DNA from: Larimichthys crocea
Lineage: Eukaryota; Chordata; Actinopteri; Sciaenidae
Reading direction: 5' to 3'
Assembly (NCBI RefSeq): GCF_000972845.2
Contig: NC_040028.1
Span: 11,788,038 to 11,852,037 of the forward strand
DNA: 64,000 nucleotides
Shown: piece by piece, positions 1-11,900 of the stretch
How positions within the stretch are numbered: position 1 is the stretch's first letter
How the letters are laid out: each line of letters starts with the position of its first letter
Program-made: the position numbers and the translations under genes
The notes under the pieces: generated by a model
What the model was told of the DNA's origin: nothing
The model's input: the letters and a program-made list of their open reading frames with translations, nothing else
The model's database searches: none

Positions 1-110
1 AACCACACACTCCCCTGGCCCAAAAAGGCCCCAGCGGGCTGGCAGGCTCTTGGCTGGACCAGAACCTTTTTGCTGTAAGGCAACAGTACTAACCACTACA
101 GCAATGTGCC
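1..110. repeat. Partial teleost interspersed repeat at window edge
   Basis: The stretch from about base 69 reads 'ttgctgtaaggcaacagt' followed by 'actaaccactacagcaat'. This closely resembles a phrase common in teleost dispersed repeats, in which a counting-like 'gctgtgaggc(a/g)acagtgctaaccact' block precedes 'gccaccgtgcc'. The copy is diverged and is cut by the window start, so its full length is unknown. The family assignment is from memory of the consensus. It is not a gene. Confidence 0.5.
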
Positions 111-822
111 ATGACGTCTCGTTCATCTAGGCTAGATAAAAGTTGAGATTGCGATCATTCACTTTGGTAACAGTAGTTTTACAAAAAAGTCACTCACCAC
201 TGTAGCCAGCTTTTTGATCTTATCTTATGATTTCCCTCAGCAGATCAATATTCATCTTTATTTTTCATAAGGTCAACACATTAATCGATAGTGTGAGCCA
301 GCTAGGTAATTTTGAACTGCAATCCTTTGGTGAAATGTTCTAGGAACAATATTTTCAGTTTTCAGTCAGTATTAATACTTGCATCACATGTTTATTGAGA
401 GTCACTGGTTACTGAAATCATTCCTCCTTTCCAGAGTGCCCCAGAAGAGACCTCTGTGAGATAGAGGTGAGGGTGCCAAATCCGCACTCCTCGTTTTGTG
501 TAAAAACCGACTCTAAAGTTCAGCCGAAGCTAATACAAGGCATCAGCCTTCTTGACCTAAATCAAGTGAGCATTTGCAGTAACAGTCTTTTCTGTGAAAT
601 TCCCTCTCTGTATTACTACCCCATCACAGGTCCTCAGCAAGAAAAGAAATGCTGTCCAGACAAGCACAAAGAGAATTCTGTAGTAAAAAGTAATTTTGGA
701 AGATTGATTTGTGTAACTTAGACTGCTGAGGCCTCATATTAACCTGAATTTAAGAATGCATTCAGGCTCTCTTCTGTGGATTTTGTTTCCCTATCTCTTA
801 CACTGGAGTTGAGCTAGAAAAG
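111..822. other. Unannotated AT-rich non-coding stretch
   Basis: Nothing firmly identifiable. An 84-codon frame lies at 467-721 (+) with no recognisable domain. An acceptor-like 'cctcctttccag' ending at 434 and a donor-like 'gaggtgagg' at 467 frame a 32-bp segment that is open in one phase only. I regard this as chance. Confidence 0.5.
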
Positions 823-1107
823 AGCTGCAACGATAAGTGGAATAATCATTTAGTTGTCAACCATTAGATTAATCACCATCTATTTTGATAATTATTTTTG
901 TTCAAATTCCCTGATTTCAGCTCAAATATGGTTTCTGTAATTCTCTATGATAATGAAGTGAATATATTTGTGGACAAAACAAGCCTTTGGGAAACCGTGA
1001 ACAACATTTTTCAAATATTTCTGACATTTTCTGGACCAAAGTCGATTAAACAAGAAAGTGATTGACAGATTAATCAATAATAATAAAAAAAATAATTGTT
1101 AAAGCAG
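823..1107. repeat. Degraded teleost interspersed repeat (ATTAATCGATTAAT-type ends)
   Basis: The segment starts 'agctgcaacgataagtgg' and ends among repeated attaatca/aataattgtt motifs. The middle contains 'tgataatgaagtgaatat', 'ggacaaaacaagcctttg' and 'ttctgacattttctggacc'. In order, these match the layout of a widespread fish repeat: 'tgcaacgattagtcgattaatcg' start, then 'gatagtaaactgaatatctttgg', 'ggacaaaacaagacattt', 'ttctgacattttatagacc', and an ATTAATCG-rich end. It is old, with many substitutions and small indels. Non-autonomous and non-coding. Family identification is from memory; boundaries are accurate to about 10 bp. Confidence 0.75.
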
Positions 1108-2480
1108 GAGGAAGAGGATATCTAACTATTCCAGTGTACACATTGGCATGCGAGTATTGTATTAATATAGAGTTGAAAAAAAATCGACATACATGATTTG
1201 CCATCTTCAGGTGTCTCTGCATTCTTTCAGTCATGTATGATTTTGCTGTCTTAATTTGCTGACAATTCAGTATTGGCATAAAAAGTGAGTCAGTGTTACC
1301 TTCTTAAATAAAACCTCAGAACCTGAACTGATTAGGTAAATATGAGACTTAAATCCTTTAGACTCTGCCAAGACCTTCACCTGCTGCCTTGCTACTGAGC
1401 CTTTGAGCTTTAAAAATATGTTTTTAATTGCTTGGCAGCTAACAGCTCTGCTCCTTTCTCTCAGGTCATTTTCCAAAAGCTGTGAAAACTACATTTATTA
1501 AGTTTATAACCTGGATGTCTCAGTAATTAAAAATTATTGGCCCATTCTGTATAAACTAACCTCTATTTAGCAAAATTACAATTTCCATAAGCACTAAAGT
1601 CTCCTGTATTGATTCTGGCAAGCTTTCAGTTCAAAATCTACAGGGCCTAGCTTTAATGCTGTGACAGAATAATGCTAGACAAATTGGAAAACAGTTCAGA
1701 CTTCCTCCCTCCTGTCCTTAATTAGCTTCTGTCTGCTTAACGTGCAGTATGTAAAGCCTATAGTATCGAAGTTTATTGTTGAGTCTGTCAGATTTGGTCA
1801 GCTCAATGGTATTGTTTCAGGAGTTCACTTTGTGTAGCTTGATTCAGTTTGGTTTAAGATTGTTTATTGGTCATTGTGGGTCTTGTGGAGAAATCGCTGA
1901 AGTCAAAGGTCAATGGTGAGGTCAGGAAGGAAGAAAGTGTTCAGGAGCCTCTGATGTCCTATGCTGTATTATTTATTGACGCTTTATCAAGGAGAATTAG
2001 AGACACTCTCAAAGTTCATCAGAAGTGCCTGAGTCGGTCTCACATTCTGCCGAACTCATCCTGGAGGATAGACTTTAAACCCCAAGATAACACCACAAAT
2101 ACTATACGCCCAGAATTAGTCAAAGAGAATGTCTTTATTCATGGAAGTGTTATTCTCAGCATATTCTTGTCTGGAGACACAGATGTCTGTTTACACAGAT
2201 TGTAACGTCAACAGCAAGCTATCTATTATGTCTAGGAAAGCAGCAATAGGTCTCTTCGACCCTGGCCACCATAGTGTTGAGATAGACTGGCACCTACTGT
2301 TCTCAACCAAAGCCAAACAATTAATACTGCAGAGGACCTCAAGGCCCACACATGTCAAAAAATAGTTTCTGCCCTTGCCATCTTGGTAGTCGGTAGCAAT
2401 GTTGGATGTACTGTAAATTATATAAAATTAATGTGGCTCCTCAAACACTTGCAGTACAGCTGGCCTGTGCTTTTCTGAAA
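1108..2480. other. AT-rich non-coding stretch with unremarkable open frames
   Basis: Open frames of 69 codons (1267-1476, minus), 112 codons (1867-2205, plus) and 78 codons (2129-2365, plus) have no recognisable family, no consistent codon bias and no splice context. They are best treated as chance. The nuclear-receptor-like site near 1900 is listed separately. Confidence 0.5.
1900..1924 (+). promoter_or_regulatory. Candidate nuclear-receptor binding cluster (DR1-like plus third half-site)
   Basis: 'aagtcaaaggtca' at 1900-1912 is a direct repeat of two receptor half-sites with one-base spacing; only the second base of the first half departs from AGGTCA. A further exact AGGTCA lies at 1919-1924. 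DR1 elements are bound by HNF4, COUP-TF/NR2F and RXR-containing dimers. The motif is directly visible; occupancy is inference. Such motifs also arise by chance at low frequency. Confidence 0.35.
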
Positions 2481-2496
2481 GCAGTCTAGGTTTTGT

Positions 2497-2510
2497 CCAC
2501 TAGATGTCAG
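2497..2510 (+). promoter_or_regulatory. Candidate CTCF core site, forward
   Basis: The 14-mer CCACTAGATGTCAG matches the vertebrate CTCF core CCASYAGRKGGCRS at 13 of 14 positions. The exception is T for G at position 11. CTCF binds such cores to anchor chromatin loops, and orientation matters. The match is seen by eye. The position-11 mismatch lies in the central GGC, so binding may be weak. Confidence 0.35.
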
Positions 2511-3130
2511 GGAGCTCCCAGATTTAAAAATGAGTTCACGAGCATCTAGCGCTCAGTGGAAGCATAATTTTTTTTTGCTTTAGTTTAACCAAATATGATT
2601 AAAGTAAAAACAACTGACATTTCATCAAGTGTTAAATTAATATTTCCTGCCTGTACCTGTGAATTAAGGTAACAGTGGCATATTTAAAAACATTTTTCAC
2701 TGCATGCACTTAAAATAATACATAAAATAATGATCATTCTGATCTATCAAATGAATAGTTTTAAATAAAAATTCAACTGAAGGGATGCTATGATCAAATA
2801 TTACTAATTTTGATTCATGTGAAGGTGATTTGTTACTTGACACCAGTAATCAATGTCTCATTTTTTTTTCTACAGCAGCCACCAAAAGAGGGAGACATTT
2901 CATTAGAAATAATGAAAAACATTAGCTCCACATAAGAAACCTCTACATCCTCTGTCTCTCAGGCACAGTGTGTCTCAGTTCTCATCACTTCAAACTTCGT
3001 ATACCGTTAAGTTTATAGACCAAATCAGTCTCCAGATTATTAGATATGTTCGTATGTTTTGTTTATTTTAATTTGTGGAGTATGCTTCACCTCGACCCTA
3101 AAATTTCACCTTTTTGTTTTGTGTTCTCAT
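2511..3130. other. AT-rich non-coding stretch
   Basis: Homopolymer-rich sequence including short T-runs near 2567 and 2862. No gene, repeat family or strong motif was seen. Confidence 0.5.
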
Positions 3131-3390
3131 AGCCAATGCAACGCCTCCTAAGTTAACATGAAGTTCATATAAAGCTGACACAGAGTCATGTGTGACTGTA
3201 GTCAGAAGATGGCAATGGTGTCAGGTTATTGCTTGGCTGTCAGTGTTGGTGGGCTGGACAGGGAGCGGCTCCGTGGTGAGCGTGGCTCCTTTCTGCCTGC
3301 TGGAGATCTTGTACTGGCTGCTTGAGTCAGCCCTAAGCCGCTCTCCCCACGCAGGGCTCCTTTCGCCAGCGTTCACCTAAATCTGTCACA
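3131..3390 (+). other. Promoter-like CCAAT/TATA pair followed by GC-richer segment
   Basis: A CCAAT box (3133-3137) is followed 31 bp later by TATAAAG (3168-3174). Sequence from about 3200 to 3380 is clearly richer in G and C than its flanks. A 62-codon frame at 3192-3380 encodes a hydrophobic stretch rich in Leu, Val and Trp, but it starts only about 20 bp after the TATA motif, too close to have a usual 5' leader. No protein family was recognised. The arrangement may be chance; a small RNA promoter or an enhancer is an alternative. Confidence 0.15.
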
Positions 3391-4800
3391 CAGATTTGAC
3401 ACTGCATCACTCGGAGTGCACTCTGAAATGACATGTATATAATGTGGAATATTGTGCACATTTACAGCCCTGACTTCCCTTAGAGCATTAATAGTTTTTT
3501 TTGTTTTTATGATTTTATTTTCTTGTGGAGAAAATAAGGCTACTACAGGTAATAAAAAAAATATTTTTTTTCTGTCTAGGCCTAACGTGTTAAAATTCGG
3601 TTTACTGTTGTAACTGTTAAAACAAATAATTATGCATTAGATTTATTTTAATGATTCAAAATAAAAACATTAAAATGATCAAACAACACCTTTTTTTTTT
3701 TTGTCGGTGAGGAGGAAGGAGTCAGAGGTTAATTGTATCATCAGATTCAAAGACCAGTACACAGTGTTACCATATGGGGACTTTTACCCACTGAATTGTG
3801 TCTTTACATTTCTGTGGCCAGTCAAAATTTTACCGTCAAACATTCGGCACGTTTAGGCCGTAAACCTAACAACCCAAATCAGCTCAAATTAGGCTCATAG
3901 CTATTTATGCGTGAGGAATTACCCTAAATGCTGTCTCGTATCTTTTTTCCCTGTGAGAAAAACAATTTACACTGATCCTGATTTTTAGAATGAATTAATT
4001 TCAGCTCCCTATTTTGGATTAGTACTGTAAAGAAATGTAAAATATGAGACTAAAATGTTAAGGGAACAAATGTAATTATAAAAATGCATTAATATTAAGC
4101 ATTTCCCAGTTAATTAAATTAATTAGTTAAATCTTGTTCATGTTTAATACACACTTACATAACACTTCTATACATATTTTCTCTTTTTGTTGAATCACAA
4201 ATTTTCACATTTAACATTTTTATCTTCTGATAGCATTAGTCACTCAGCAGTGTATTTACACATTGGTCCCCATTGACAGCTATCTCATTTTAGTAATATT
4301 TGCAGCAATGATTTACTAATATATATTTTGAATACATAAAAAGCTCTGTGCTTCTTCAGACTTATGTATCCGACCATCTGCCTGTGTCTGTCGTCGTGTG
4401 TTTCCTCGATAAGACCTGCCTGGAGAAAGTTCTGCATTAGGAACAGAGACGAGACAGTGGACTGAGTTCCCATCACCCTGGGTTCACGCTTTCCCCCTCA
4501 TACGGCTTTCGCTCTGTCGCTTTCTTCTGTAGTATTTAATGGATAAAGTGGCAGCATTTGGGCTTGGTGGCCAGTAAGAAGGATTTTCTCTCCCCAGCTG
4601 GTGTGGCTTTGCCCGTTTGTACTGCAGAAAGTGGCTTGAAACCGGGTTGTGTTTTAGGGTTCTCAAGGCTTAGGTTTTAAATAATGCAATATTGAAGTAC
4701 ATACTGTATGATATGATGATGTTTGTTTACATGTATATGAGTTAGCTCTAAGCAGTTTTAATTTCTGTTTTTTAAAAAAAAATGTGATGTTTGTCTCCAG
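3391..4800. other. AT-rich non-coding stretch
   Basis: Contains T-runs near 3496 and 3690, ATTAA-rich patches near 4090-4135, and two 60-63 codon minus-strand frames at 4285-4666 with no recognised homology. Nothing else was identified. Confidence 0.5.
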
Positions 4801-4960
4801 AAGCCGGCCTGTGAAGATCATTATGATTCACTTATCCAGTTGTAAATGAGAAGTCGTGGACGTTTGCTCCTTTGGGAATCACCACCCCTTTTGAAAAGAG
4901 AATAGAGGTTAAAAATCTGCTAAACGAGTTAGCAGCAACCAGGATCCTTCTCCTCCACAG
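4801..4960 (+). other. Exon-like segment without an open frame
   Basis: An acceptor-like 'gtttgtctccag' ends at 4800 and a donor-like 'cacag|gtaatgag' begins at 4961, enclosing 160 bp. All three forward frames contain stops. If transcribed it would therefore be an untranslated or long-non-coding RNA exon. The acceptor's pyrimidine tract is poor because an A-run precedes it. Chance occurrence of such pairs is frequent in 64 kb. Confidence 0.12.
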
Positions 4961-7030
4961 GTAATGAGTTTGATTAATTTTTGACCTTTGGAAACTTTTC
5001 ACTCCTTTTTAAGCCCCCTTTTATATTTTCCCACCCTGGGATAATAAGGAGCTGTGTTCTACAGGGTTTTACACTGAGGACTTAATAGGAGCACATTGTT
5101 TGCACACGAATTACATAGGTACACATGGCGAAAATGGAAATTTTATTGTATAATATCATTATTTTGAGATTTTAAGGCATTCATGCAACATTTATACACG
5201 GGATAAAAACATCTAAATACGTTGTGAAAATATACGTACAGTGGTTTAGACACTTTCTTAACTTAAAGGAAGAGTAAAAAAACTTTTTGGCCTATAAATA
5301 ATAATGCAGGGGATGCTTATTTTCTCACACAGGTGTTTAGAAATCCTCTCTCTGATAAATCATGATTTGTAAACTTACCCATAGACAGCAGTGACAGGTT
5401 TCCTCTGATAATGTAGAAAAATGGGGAAAGAGAGGGCTGGGCTTAAGTAGAGCTGTGATTTAGAGCAGAGGGATGCAGCATCTCTCCTTTCCAGTGGAGG
5501 CCCTCCTGGGTTTGATTTAATTCTCTCCTTGCACTATTAAAAAGGCCTTCTACTCTCTTCACTGCATGCACCTTGCTGTCATAACTGGCACAAAATCATT
5601 TATCAATGCCGCTTGCAGGCAGTGCGACTAAGGCCTTTCGCAGTGTATATTTTTCCATTATTGATTGTGTACGTAATGCATGAAGAAGTACAAAGATGGG
5701 TCTCCTCCTGTGTTGGAATGACCATATTAGGCCAGTAGATGAGGGAACTTTTTCTGCTTCATGTACGAATCCATATAGCAATCATCATTCCTGCTGGGAA
5801 GGAAACTTTGTTCCTAAAATGATTTTTCATTTCACTGTTGTCTCACTGGCCGCTGAACTCAAAAATAATCCTGTGCTGGACGTACGACGAGCAGTTATTT
5901 GGTGCAATAAACTGAAAGGCAGTGAATGTCAGTGTCCCCCTTTGTTGTTTAATTTATTTTCTTTTCAAAGTGAAGGGAGGTGTCCTTGCTGTGAGAGTTA
6001 GTCATTGATGTGGCTATAGTTAGTCCATCCCCTGCTGAGACTGTCTGTAGGAGATGCTACTTCCTCTCTCCGGCTCGTTCGTGGCTTCCTTTTGCCCAGG
6101 ACGATCGCCTCACTCGGCGTATTTGGCTGCATTTTGTATTGGGAGGTGGGCGCAATTGATCAAGAGCAAAAGATAGAAGTGTGAAGTACAGCAGAGCCAC
6201 AGTTCCAAGTGTCACACTGCTCTGGGGTCAAACAAAGTCCCGTAACCTTCTCAACAAAGCCGGCACTCTTGTGACTCGTGCTGTTGGGAGATGGCTGAGA
6301 TCAGGGCGTCCGCATCTTTTTTTAAAATGTTGTGTACCATAACGTAATAGCCTTTTAGCCCAGAATAGCCAATTATGTCATACTTCTATTGGCTTAAAAA
6401 TATCTAAAAGTATCAGATTTCAGACTATTTAAGAAAAAGTTAAAACTCCTAATCTGTTATGCCAAGTGTCTTGGGTAACTTGGCTGATTGTTTGTTGCGT
6501 ACTAAGGTAACAGACGCACTTGCATTATGGATTTTATCGTCTATATCATGCACCGTAAAAGCTTAAATCTTCCTGATGGTCGGCTGTAGGAATTACTCTA
6601 AAGTTTATCTCAAAGGGAAAAGCAAAACTGTGAAGTAATGGGCACCGTAATTGCTGGATGTTATCCGTTGAACAAGATCCATTTGTTATATTTAGAGTTA
6701 TAATGATACTAAATTGTTTTATCAACAACTAACTAATGGTCTTATCAGCAAGTGACGAACCCTCTGCTCGATAAGCTTAAGGTAAATGGAAAGAATCTAT
6801 TACAGGCTGCGAGCCCTTTTATCTCAGCTGTCTGAAATATTGACACTTACAGTAATTTGTCCCCATTTTCTATTGATTTCTTGTTTTGCTTTCAGGTTAT
6901 GCTGTAAACAGGGTAAATAATGACAGATTTGATCAGAGTTCCCTTCAGAGATGATCCACATTTACATGGCTGTGTCGCTGACATAGTTCACTCATCAGCT
7001 GTATAACTAATGAAGGCTCTTTTAGAGTTG
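4961..7030. other. Non-coding stretch with conserved-looking patches
   Basis: Mostly AT-rich. Two patches, about 5440-5700 and 6000-6240, are complex, repeat-free and of balanced composition, which is the texture of conserved non-coding elements; the second contains 'caattgatcaa' near 6152. A 101-codon frame at 5696-6001 (+) has no recognisable domain. Nothing else is supportable. Confidence 0.35.
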
Positions 7031-7036
7031 CAATCA

Positions 7037-7150
7037 CGGTCACTTTCATCGCGTCTTTTCAGTAAAAGCCGGATCGACGGTGAGAAACAGACGATGTCTT
7101 CGCTCATCGATGCTACAGGAAATCTGGTTGAAACCTGACGACGTTGATCG
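7037..7150. promoter_or_regulatory. Local CpG cluster in CpG-poor DNA
   Basis: Twelve CpG dinucleotides occur in 114 bp (for example 7037, 7050, 7052, 7070, 7075, 7078, 7092, 7101, 7108), while neighbouring kilobases have few. Retained CpGs in vertebrate DNA suggest an unmethylated regulatory element or recent selection. The segment is not GC-rich enough to be a classical CpG island. An enhancer or a small promoter is possible; no initiator or TATA context was recognised. Confidence 0.3.
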
Positions 7151-8603
7151 GAGCTGGCAGGGGAAGTGTTACCTTGCTAATTGTAATTCATAAGTCAGAT
7201 GAGAGGAGGTGTGGCTTTTGTAGCAGTTTGTTGAATTCAAAGCCCTAAACAGGAAACCAACCATGAGTGAGAAGTACAGAGAAATGTTTGCAGAATTTCA
7301 CAAAGGCAGTAAGCAGACAGCAATTATCACAAGCATTATGTGAGGGGAGAAGGACTTTCATCCCTTGCCAACTTCTTAAGTATCCTCTAATGGCAAATCT
7401 GTAATATTATTTCCAATCATGCATATTCTACACCACAAAAGAATTGCTCTTCTAGAGTAAAACTTTTCCAACTCCCCTATTTATTTTGAAGATCTGTGCC
7501 CAAAACTGTGATGTCTTTCCTGGGTTTTATCACCTCTCTATATCGCTGTCTGAAATGCATTGGTAAGCCCGGCCTCCAAGGGCTAGCATATAGCTCTCTC
7601 TGCAGGCTTTGTACAGGATGAAGAAGTCATAATCCTCAAACAGACTTAAATTCCTCCAGAAAGGCTCTTGATCCTGAATCCACTCATTTTCTTCAAACAA
7701 CCAGGCCCAAAAGAGAAGAGATATTTGGGCATGGCTGAAATCCTTGATTGAAATCTGCTACAAGTGGGCACAGACAACACGGGCACGTCCACACGTGTCG
7801 ATATACATGCACGCACACACACACAAACGACCCCTCCCGACACACGCACATGAATACATGCGCATACACCTCCCCAGCCATCGCCTGCTGTCGGTGAGAG
7901 CCTGGACCAGGTTGTTGAGAGGGCCTCTCTGAGCTCTTATTAAAAGGTAAACTTCTCTAAGGCCAGGGAATCATGTCAATCACAGGTTGTGTTTTCGCAC
8001 TGAGCCCAAAGCCTGCTCTCTCCACCCTGTCAGACGCTGTTATCACCCTCAAAGCTATATCAGAATGCTGTTTGTTCTGCGCTTTAGTTTCACCCACACA
8101 GTGGATTCAAAAAGGTACAGGTCTATTTGATAGTGTATATTTCATTGCCGGAGAGAGACTGTGTTTGTCTTGCTGTGTTTGTCAGCTCATATTTGAGCTG
8201 AGGGTTCCTATTAAAACTAAACACCATATCAGAGGAATATTGCCACCGCCAGGCTCTTTTAAATCGCATATTGAGCCCATGGAGTGTGGAAGCAATTTAG
8301 TTGTAGCATAGTTTATAAGTGTGTCTGTGCTTGTGATGTTTCTATTTACTCTTGATTCTCATTTATTTACACATTGGCCTCTCTTCACATATTTCATATA
8401 CTGTAATAATTACTTTAGTTATATTGTCGTTTCTAATTTCCTAAAAATATTACCTTGTTTGCACTTTCACTTATTTAATAAATCCCCATGAGAATATGCA
8501 GTCATTCATTTATTCATTCATTAAGCAATCCACAAAGACTGTTAGTCTGCTCAGACTTGAAAACTTCATGTGCCTTTCCCGTTATGCTTTGTATTCAGTA
8601 TAC
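7151..8603. other. Non-coding stretch with short CA-rich patch
   Basis: A degenerate CA-rich patch spans about 7805-7868 and is responsible for the overlapping 62-67 codon frames there. A 112-codon frame at 7973-8311 (+) has no recognised family. 'tgtcaatcacag' at 7974-7985 resembles a MEIS/PBX site. An ATTC-rich patch lies near 8503-8524. Confidence 0.4.
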
Positions 8604-8620
8604 TTTTTTTTTTTTTTTTT
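8604..8620. repeat. Poly-T tract (17 T)
   Basis: Seventeen consecutive T bases. No adjacent retroposon body or target duplication was recognised, so it is listed only as a homopolymer. Confidence 0.9.
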
Positions 8621-8729
8621 AGATCACTGAGGAAGGTTGTGTTGTGTGTAAGATAGCAGCAGCACCACCAACAGTGTCATCAAGTGATCTGTTGTTTCTT
8701 TTGTGGGAAAACTCTGAATCCGCTCACTT

Positions 8730-8904
8730 AAAGGTCCAGTGTGTAAGATTTAGTGGGCTCTATTAAGAGAATATAGCAGAAATTGAATATACTGTGTTTT
8801 CATTAGTGTATTATGTGATTATACACTAACAGAAACATAGTAATTGTTTTCTATTTGTTTCATATTCTGTAAATAGTCCCCTAAATCTTACATACTAGAC
8901 CTTT
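8730..8904. mobile_element. Miniature inverted-repeat transposon, internally deleted
   Basis: The left end (8730-8753) and the reverse complement of the right end (8881-8904) match at 22 of 24 bases, giving clear terminal inverted repeats around a 127-bp interior. Both ends match a very common percomorph repeat whose consensus begins 'aaaggtccagtgtgtagga' and ends with its complement. Full copies I recall are several hundred bases with an interior mentioning a 'gttgcaccgccatgtt' block. That block is absent here, so this is a shortened copy. It encodes no transposase and needs one in trans. No target-site duplication is evident at the exact ends. Confidence 0.85.
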
Positions 8905-11900
8905 CACTGTTTATTGAGATATGACCGGATGGATAATGCTTTTTTAAATTTCCTCTTTGTTAGACTTATTATCTTTCCCTGGAATTATAATAGTGTAATC
9001 ATAGCATATTACCTTTTACTAAGTTATGTTGTCCATACTGACAACAGAAAAAATGTAGATGGAAAAAATAACCAGAGGCATTTTGTCCGATGTATGCACA
9101 GAAGTGGAATATAGGTCACTAAATGCTAGTTTGAGTGATTTATATGATCTCAATATCTATTTTTATTAGTATCATGATGTATAGTTTTACCACATCACCC
9201 AGCTGCCGTTAGTCTGATGTGAATTCACGACAATTTCTGCTGCTATTTTATTCACTGTCCCGATTTGCATTTAAAGTTAGTTTTTAAATCACAGTACAAT
9301 TAACTGGGACACACTATTAAATACAATGCTTTATAAAGAAGAACAGTCAGCTTTTTTCAAATATCATGTAATGAATATATTGTGGGGAAGCAACACTTCT
9401 CTAAAATAAATACAGTATATTGCCTTTTTGGGGAGAAAAAAACATTATTTCTGTAAACTTCATGAAAAAGAGCTCTTAAGCTTCTTTAAACCTAAATATT
9501 GATTTTATTTTATTTTGAAATCCCTTTATCTAGATAATAGGCTCCGTATCTTGTGTGTATTCTAATATCAGTGTCAATTCATTACTGTAAATACCTTCTA
9601 GATCCTCCTCATTCAGCCACCTATGGATAAGGATAACAATGGTGAAGGAGTGAAGCTTTTCCCGTCATTAGTAAGTTTGCTGGACAAACTGCAGGATCTA
9701 ACACTGTGGGTGGCTGGGGAAATAAAAAGGTACTTACGCTAGTATTGACCTTGTTGGTGGACCTACTGCTGTTTGCTCTGTGGCCAACCTTCCACAACAG
9801 ACACACACGCACACACATCCACATCCACACATACATTATATGATTTTGCATGCATGTCTGAGAGAAATACAGTGAGTGATGAAGGATGAAAACAGTATTG
9901 GGTTTCCAATATTGTCAGGCAGTCTTGGTAGCAGTTGCCTTACATAAGATGCATAACAACAACAAAAACAGGCAGGCTGATTTAAACAGTAGTAATTATA
10001 AACGCATGACCAAACTCAAAGTTCATTTTTCATTGAAGGCACATTTTATTTCATAAATGCTTTTTTAATTTGTTCCTATGCTGCTGAAAAAAACAAACAA
10101 AAAGATTTTTTTTTTAAAAATCTGTTCATTAGTATTGCAAACGGTACTGTACTCCTGTCTGTTCAAGAATCCGTATCTGTACAGTCCAAGAAGGTTTGTG
10201 ATGGAACGCCGTGTAAACAACCCATTACTGCAACTCCGGCTGATTAACATATGATTGTAATTCATCATATCATGTGCAGCTGGTGACATCTTGCAGTAGC
10301 ATTTATTCTGTGTTGATACATGCCTTTGGTTCCTTTTTGACAACTCAAAACAAACAGATTGCAAGCTGTCGCTACATTTGCTCAAGATGAATGGAGAAAA
10401 TGAATCGGGAAATCAGGTGTGTCAGGTGATTAGCACAATCATGCCGGAGATCCTTGAGGAATCATAGTAACTTGGTATATTTGAATAAACACTGACAGTG
10501 TACACAGAACTATGTGCATAATCTACGGTTTATGTTTTTAAACTCACATTACAACCATATTACAATATGATCTACTTTGTATAGTCAAGCATCACCTTGA
10601 TGATAACAACATTTGCTTTATTGAATGTTTCCACTGTGACCTAGAGATCAGATGTCACCCCACCACCCAAAAACAGACTATAACGTCATTCTCAATTAAC
10701 TGGCCTTTTTAATTCACTGATTAATCCAACTTATTAATGTAATTCAGTTTGCTGTTAAAGCTTGATGTAATATTTGTTGGCATACGATTTAATGTATAAC
10801 CTATTTGAGGATAATGCAATTTAAATATTTAAATAAAATTCAATAACGATTTTCTTTTTTTTTTTAACAGTGTCAGTGCTCTCTGGTAGGGAGACTATAG
10901 AGACATTTTCTAAAATTACATAAAATATATGTTTGGCATTTTTGTACTGCAGTAACTTATAGGCTAACTGATGTTCGCATGCCCAGGAGGATATCTGTAT
11001 TGAGCTCATATTATCCTTTTCTAAATATACACGCCTATGTTTTCATGAACTGATTAATATAAAAGCTGCTTTTGATCCACTGAAGTCAAATAATGACATT
11101 TATATAACTTATATAACCTATAATTTGGGGTTTTTAGAAAATAACTTGGCATTTTGGTAAGCTTTGTTCTACAAGAACATTGTGGAGTCGCTGCTGAAAT
11201 GAAAGTTAACTGGTATGGTGACTTTTTAGATCGAATTGTCAGGGTTGTTTTGTACCCAGTACTTTGCATTATTTAGGAATTTTAAGATTTCTACTTGAAT
11301 CTTTATCATGCCTGTTCTAGGACCAGTGTTGAACCTGGCTGCTGAATGCAATAATGAAGACAAACCATCCACTAGTCAGTCACTTACGGTGCATGCATAT
11401 CTCTTTTACATCTTGCGTTTTGAAATGACGCTAATTGAAAACTGAGCTTGGTACCAAATCCTCTTTGCCACGCACATTACTCGTCTTGGCAATGTGGGAA
11501 TCTGAGTGGTATCACTGGGGACGTTGGCGCTGCATCTCTGTTGTGCAGCAGTCTCAGGATAGTAATGGGACGCAGTCACTAGGGAACCCCTTGAGTGTGT
11601 GTACTGAGGGAAAACTGACAGGAGCAGAAGAGAGAGTAGAGGGATTCAAACGATTGAGCAATAGTAAGGAAAATAGAGGAGCATTTGTATAGTCTTCTCT
11701 GCCACTGAAGTTGTAAAATGGAAACATATTTCTCCCCTGACAGCTACAGTAGATCTAACCCCCTGAGTTGAGCTGCTTATGATGTTGTGTGGTGTAGAGG
11801 TGGACCGCAGGGGTGTCCCAAAGGCTTGTTGTTTCTTGTCAGAGATTAGATTGAACCAAGCGGCTCTGGTTCATACTCATGCCTGAAAGAAGCCAGGACT

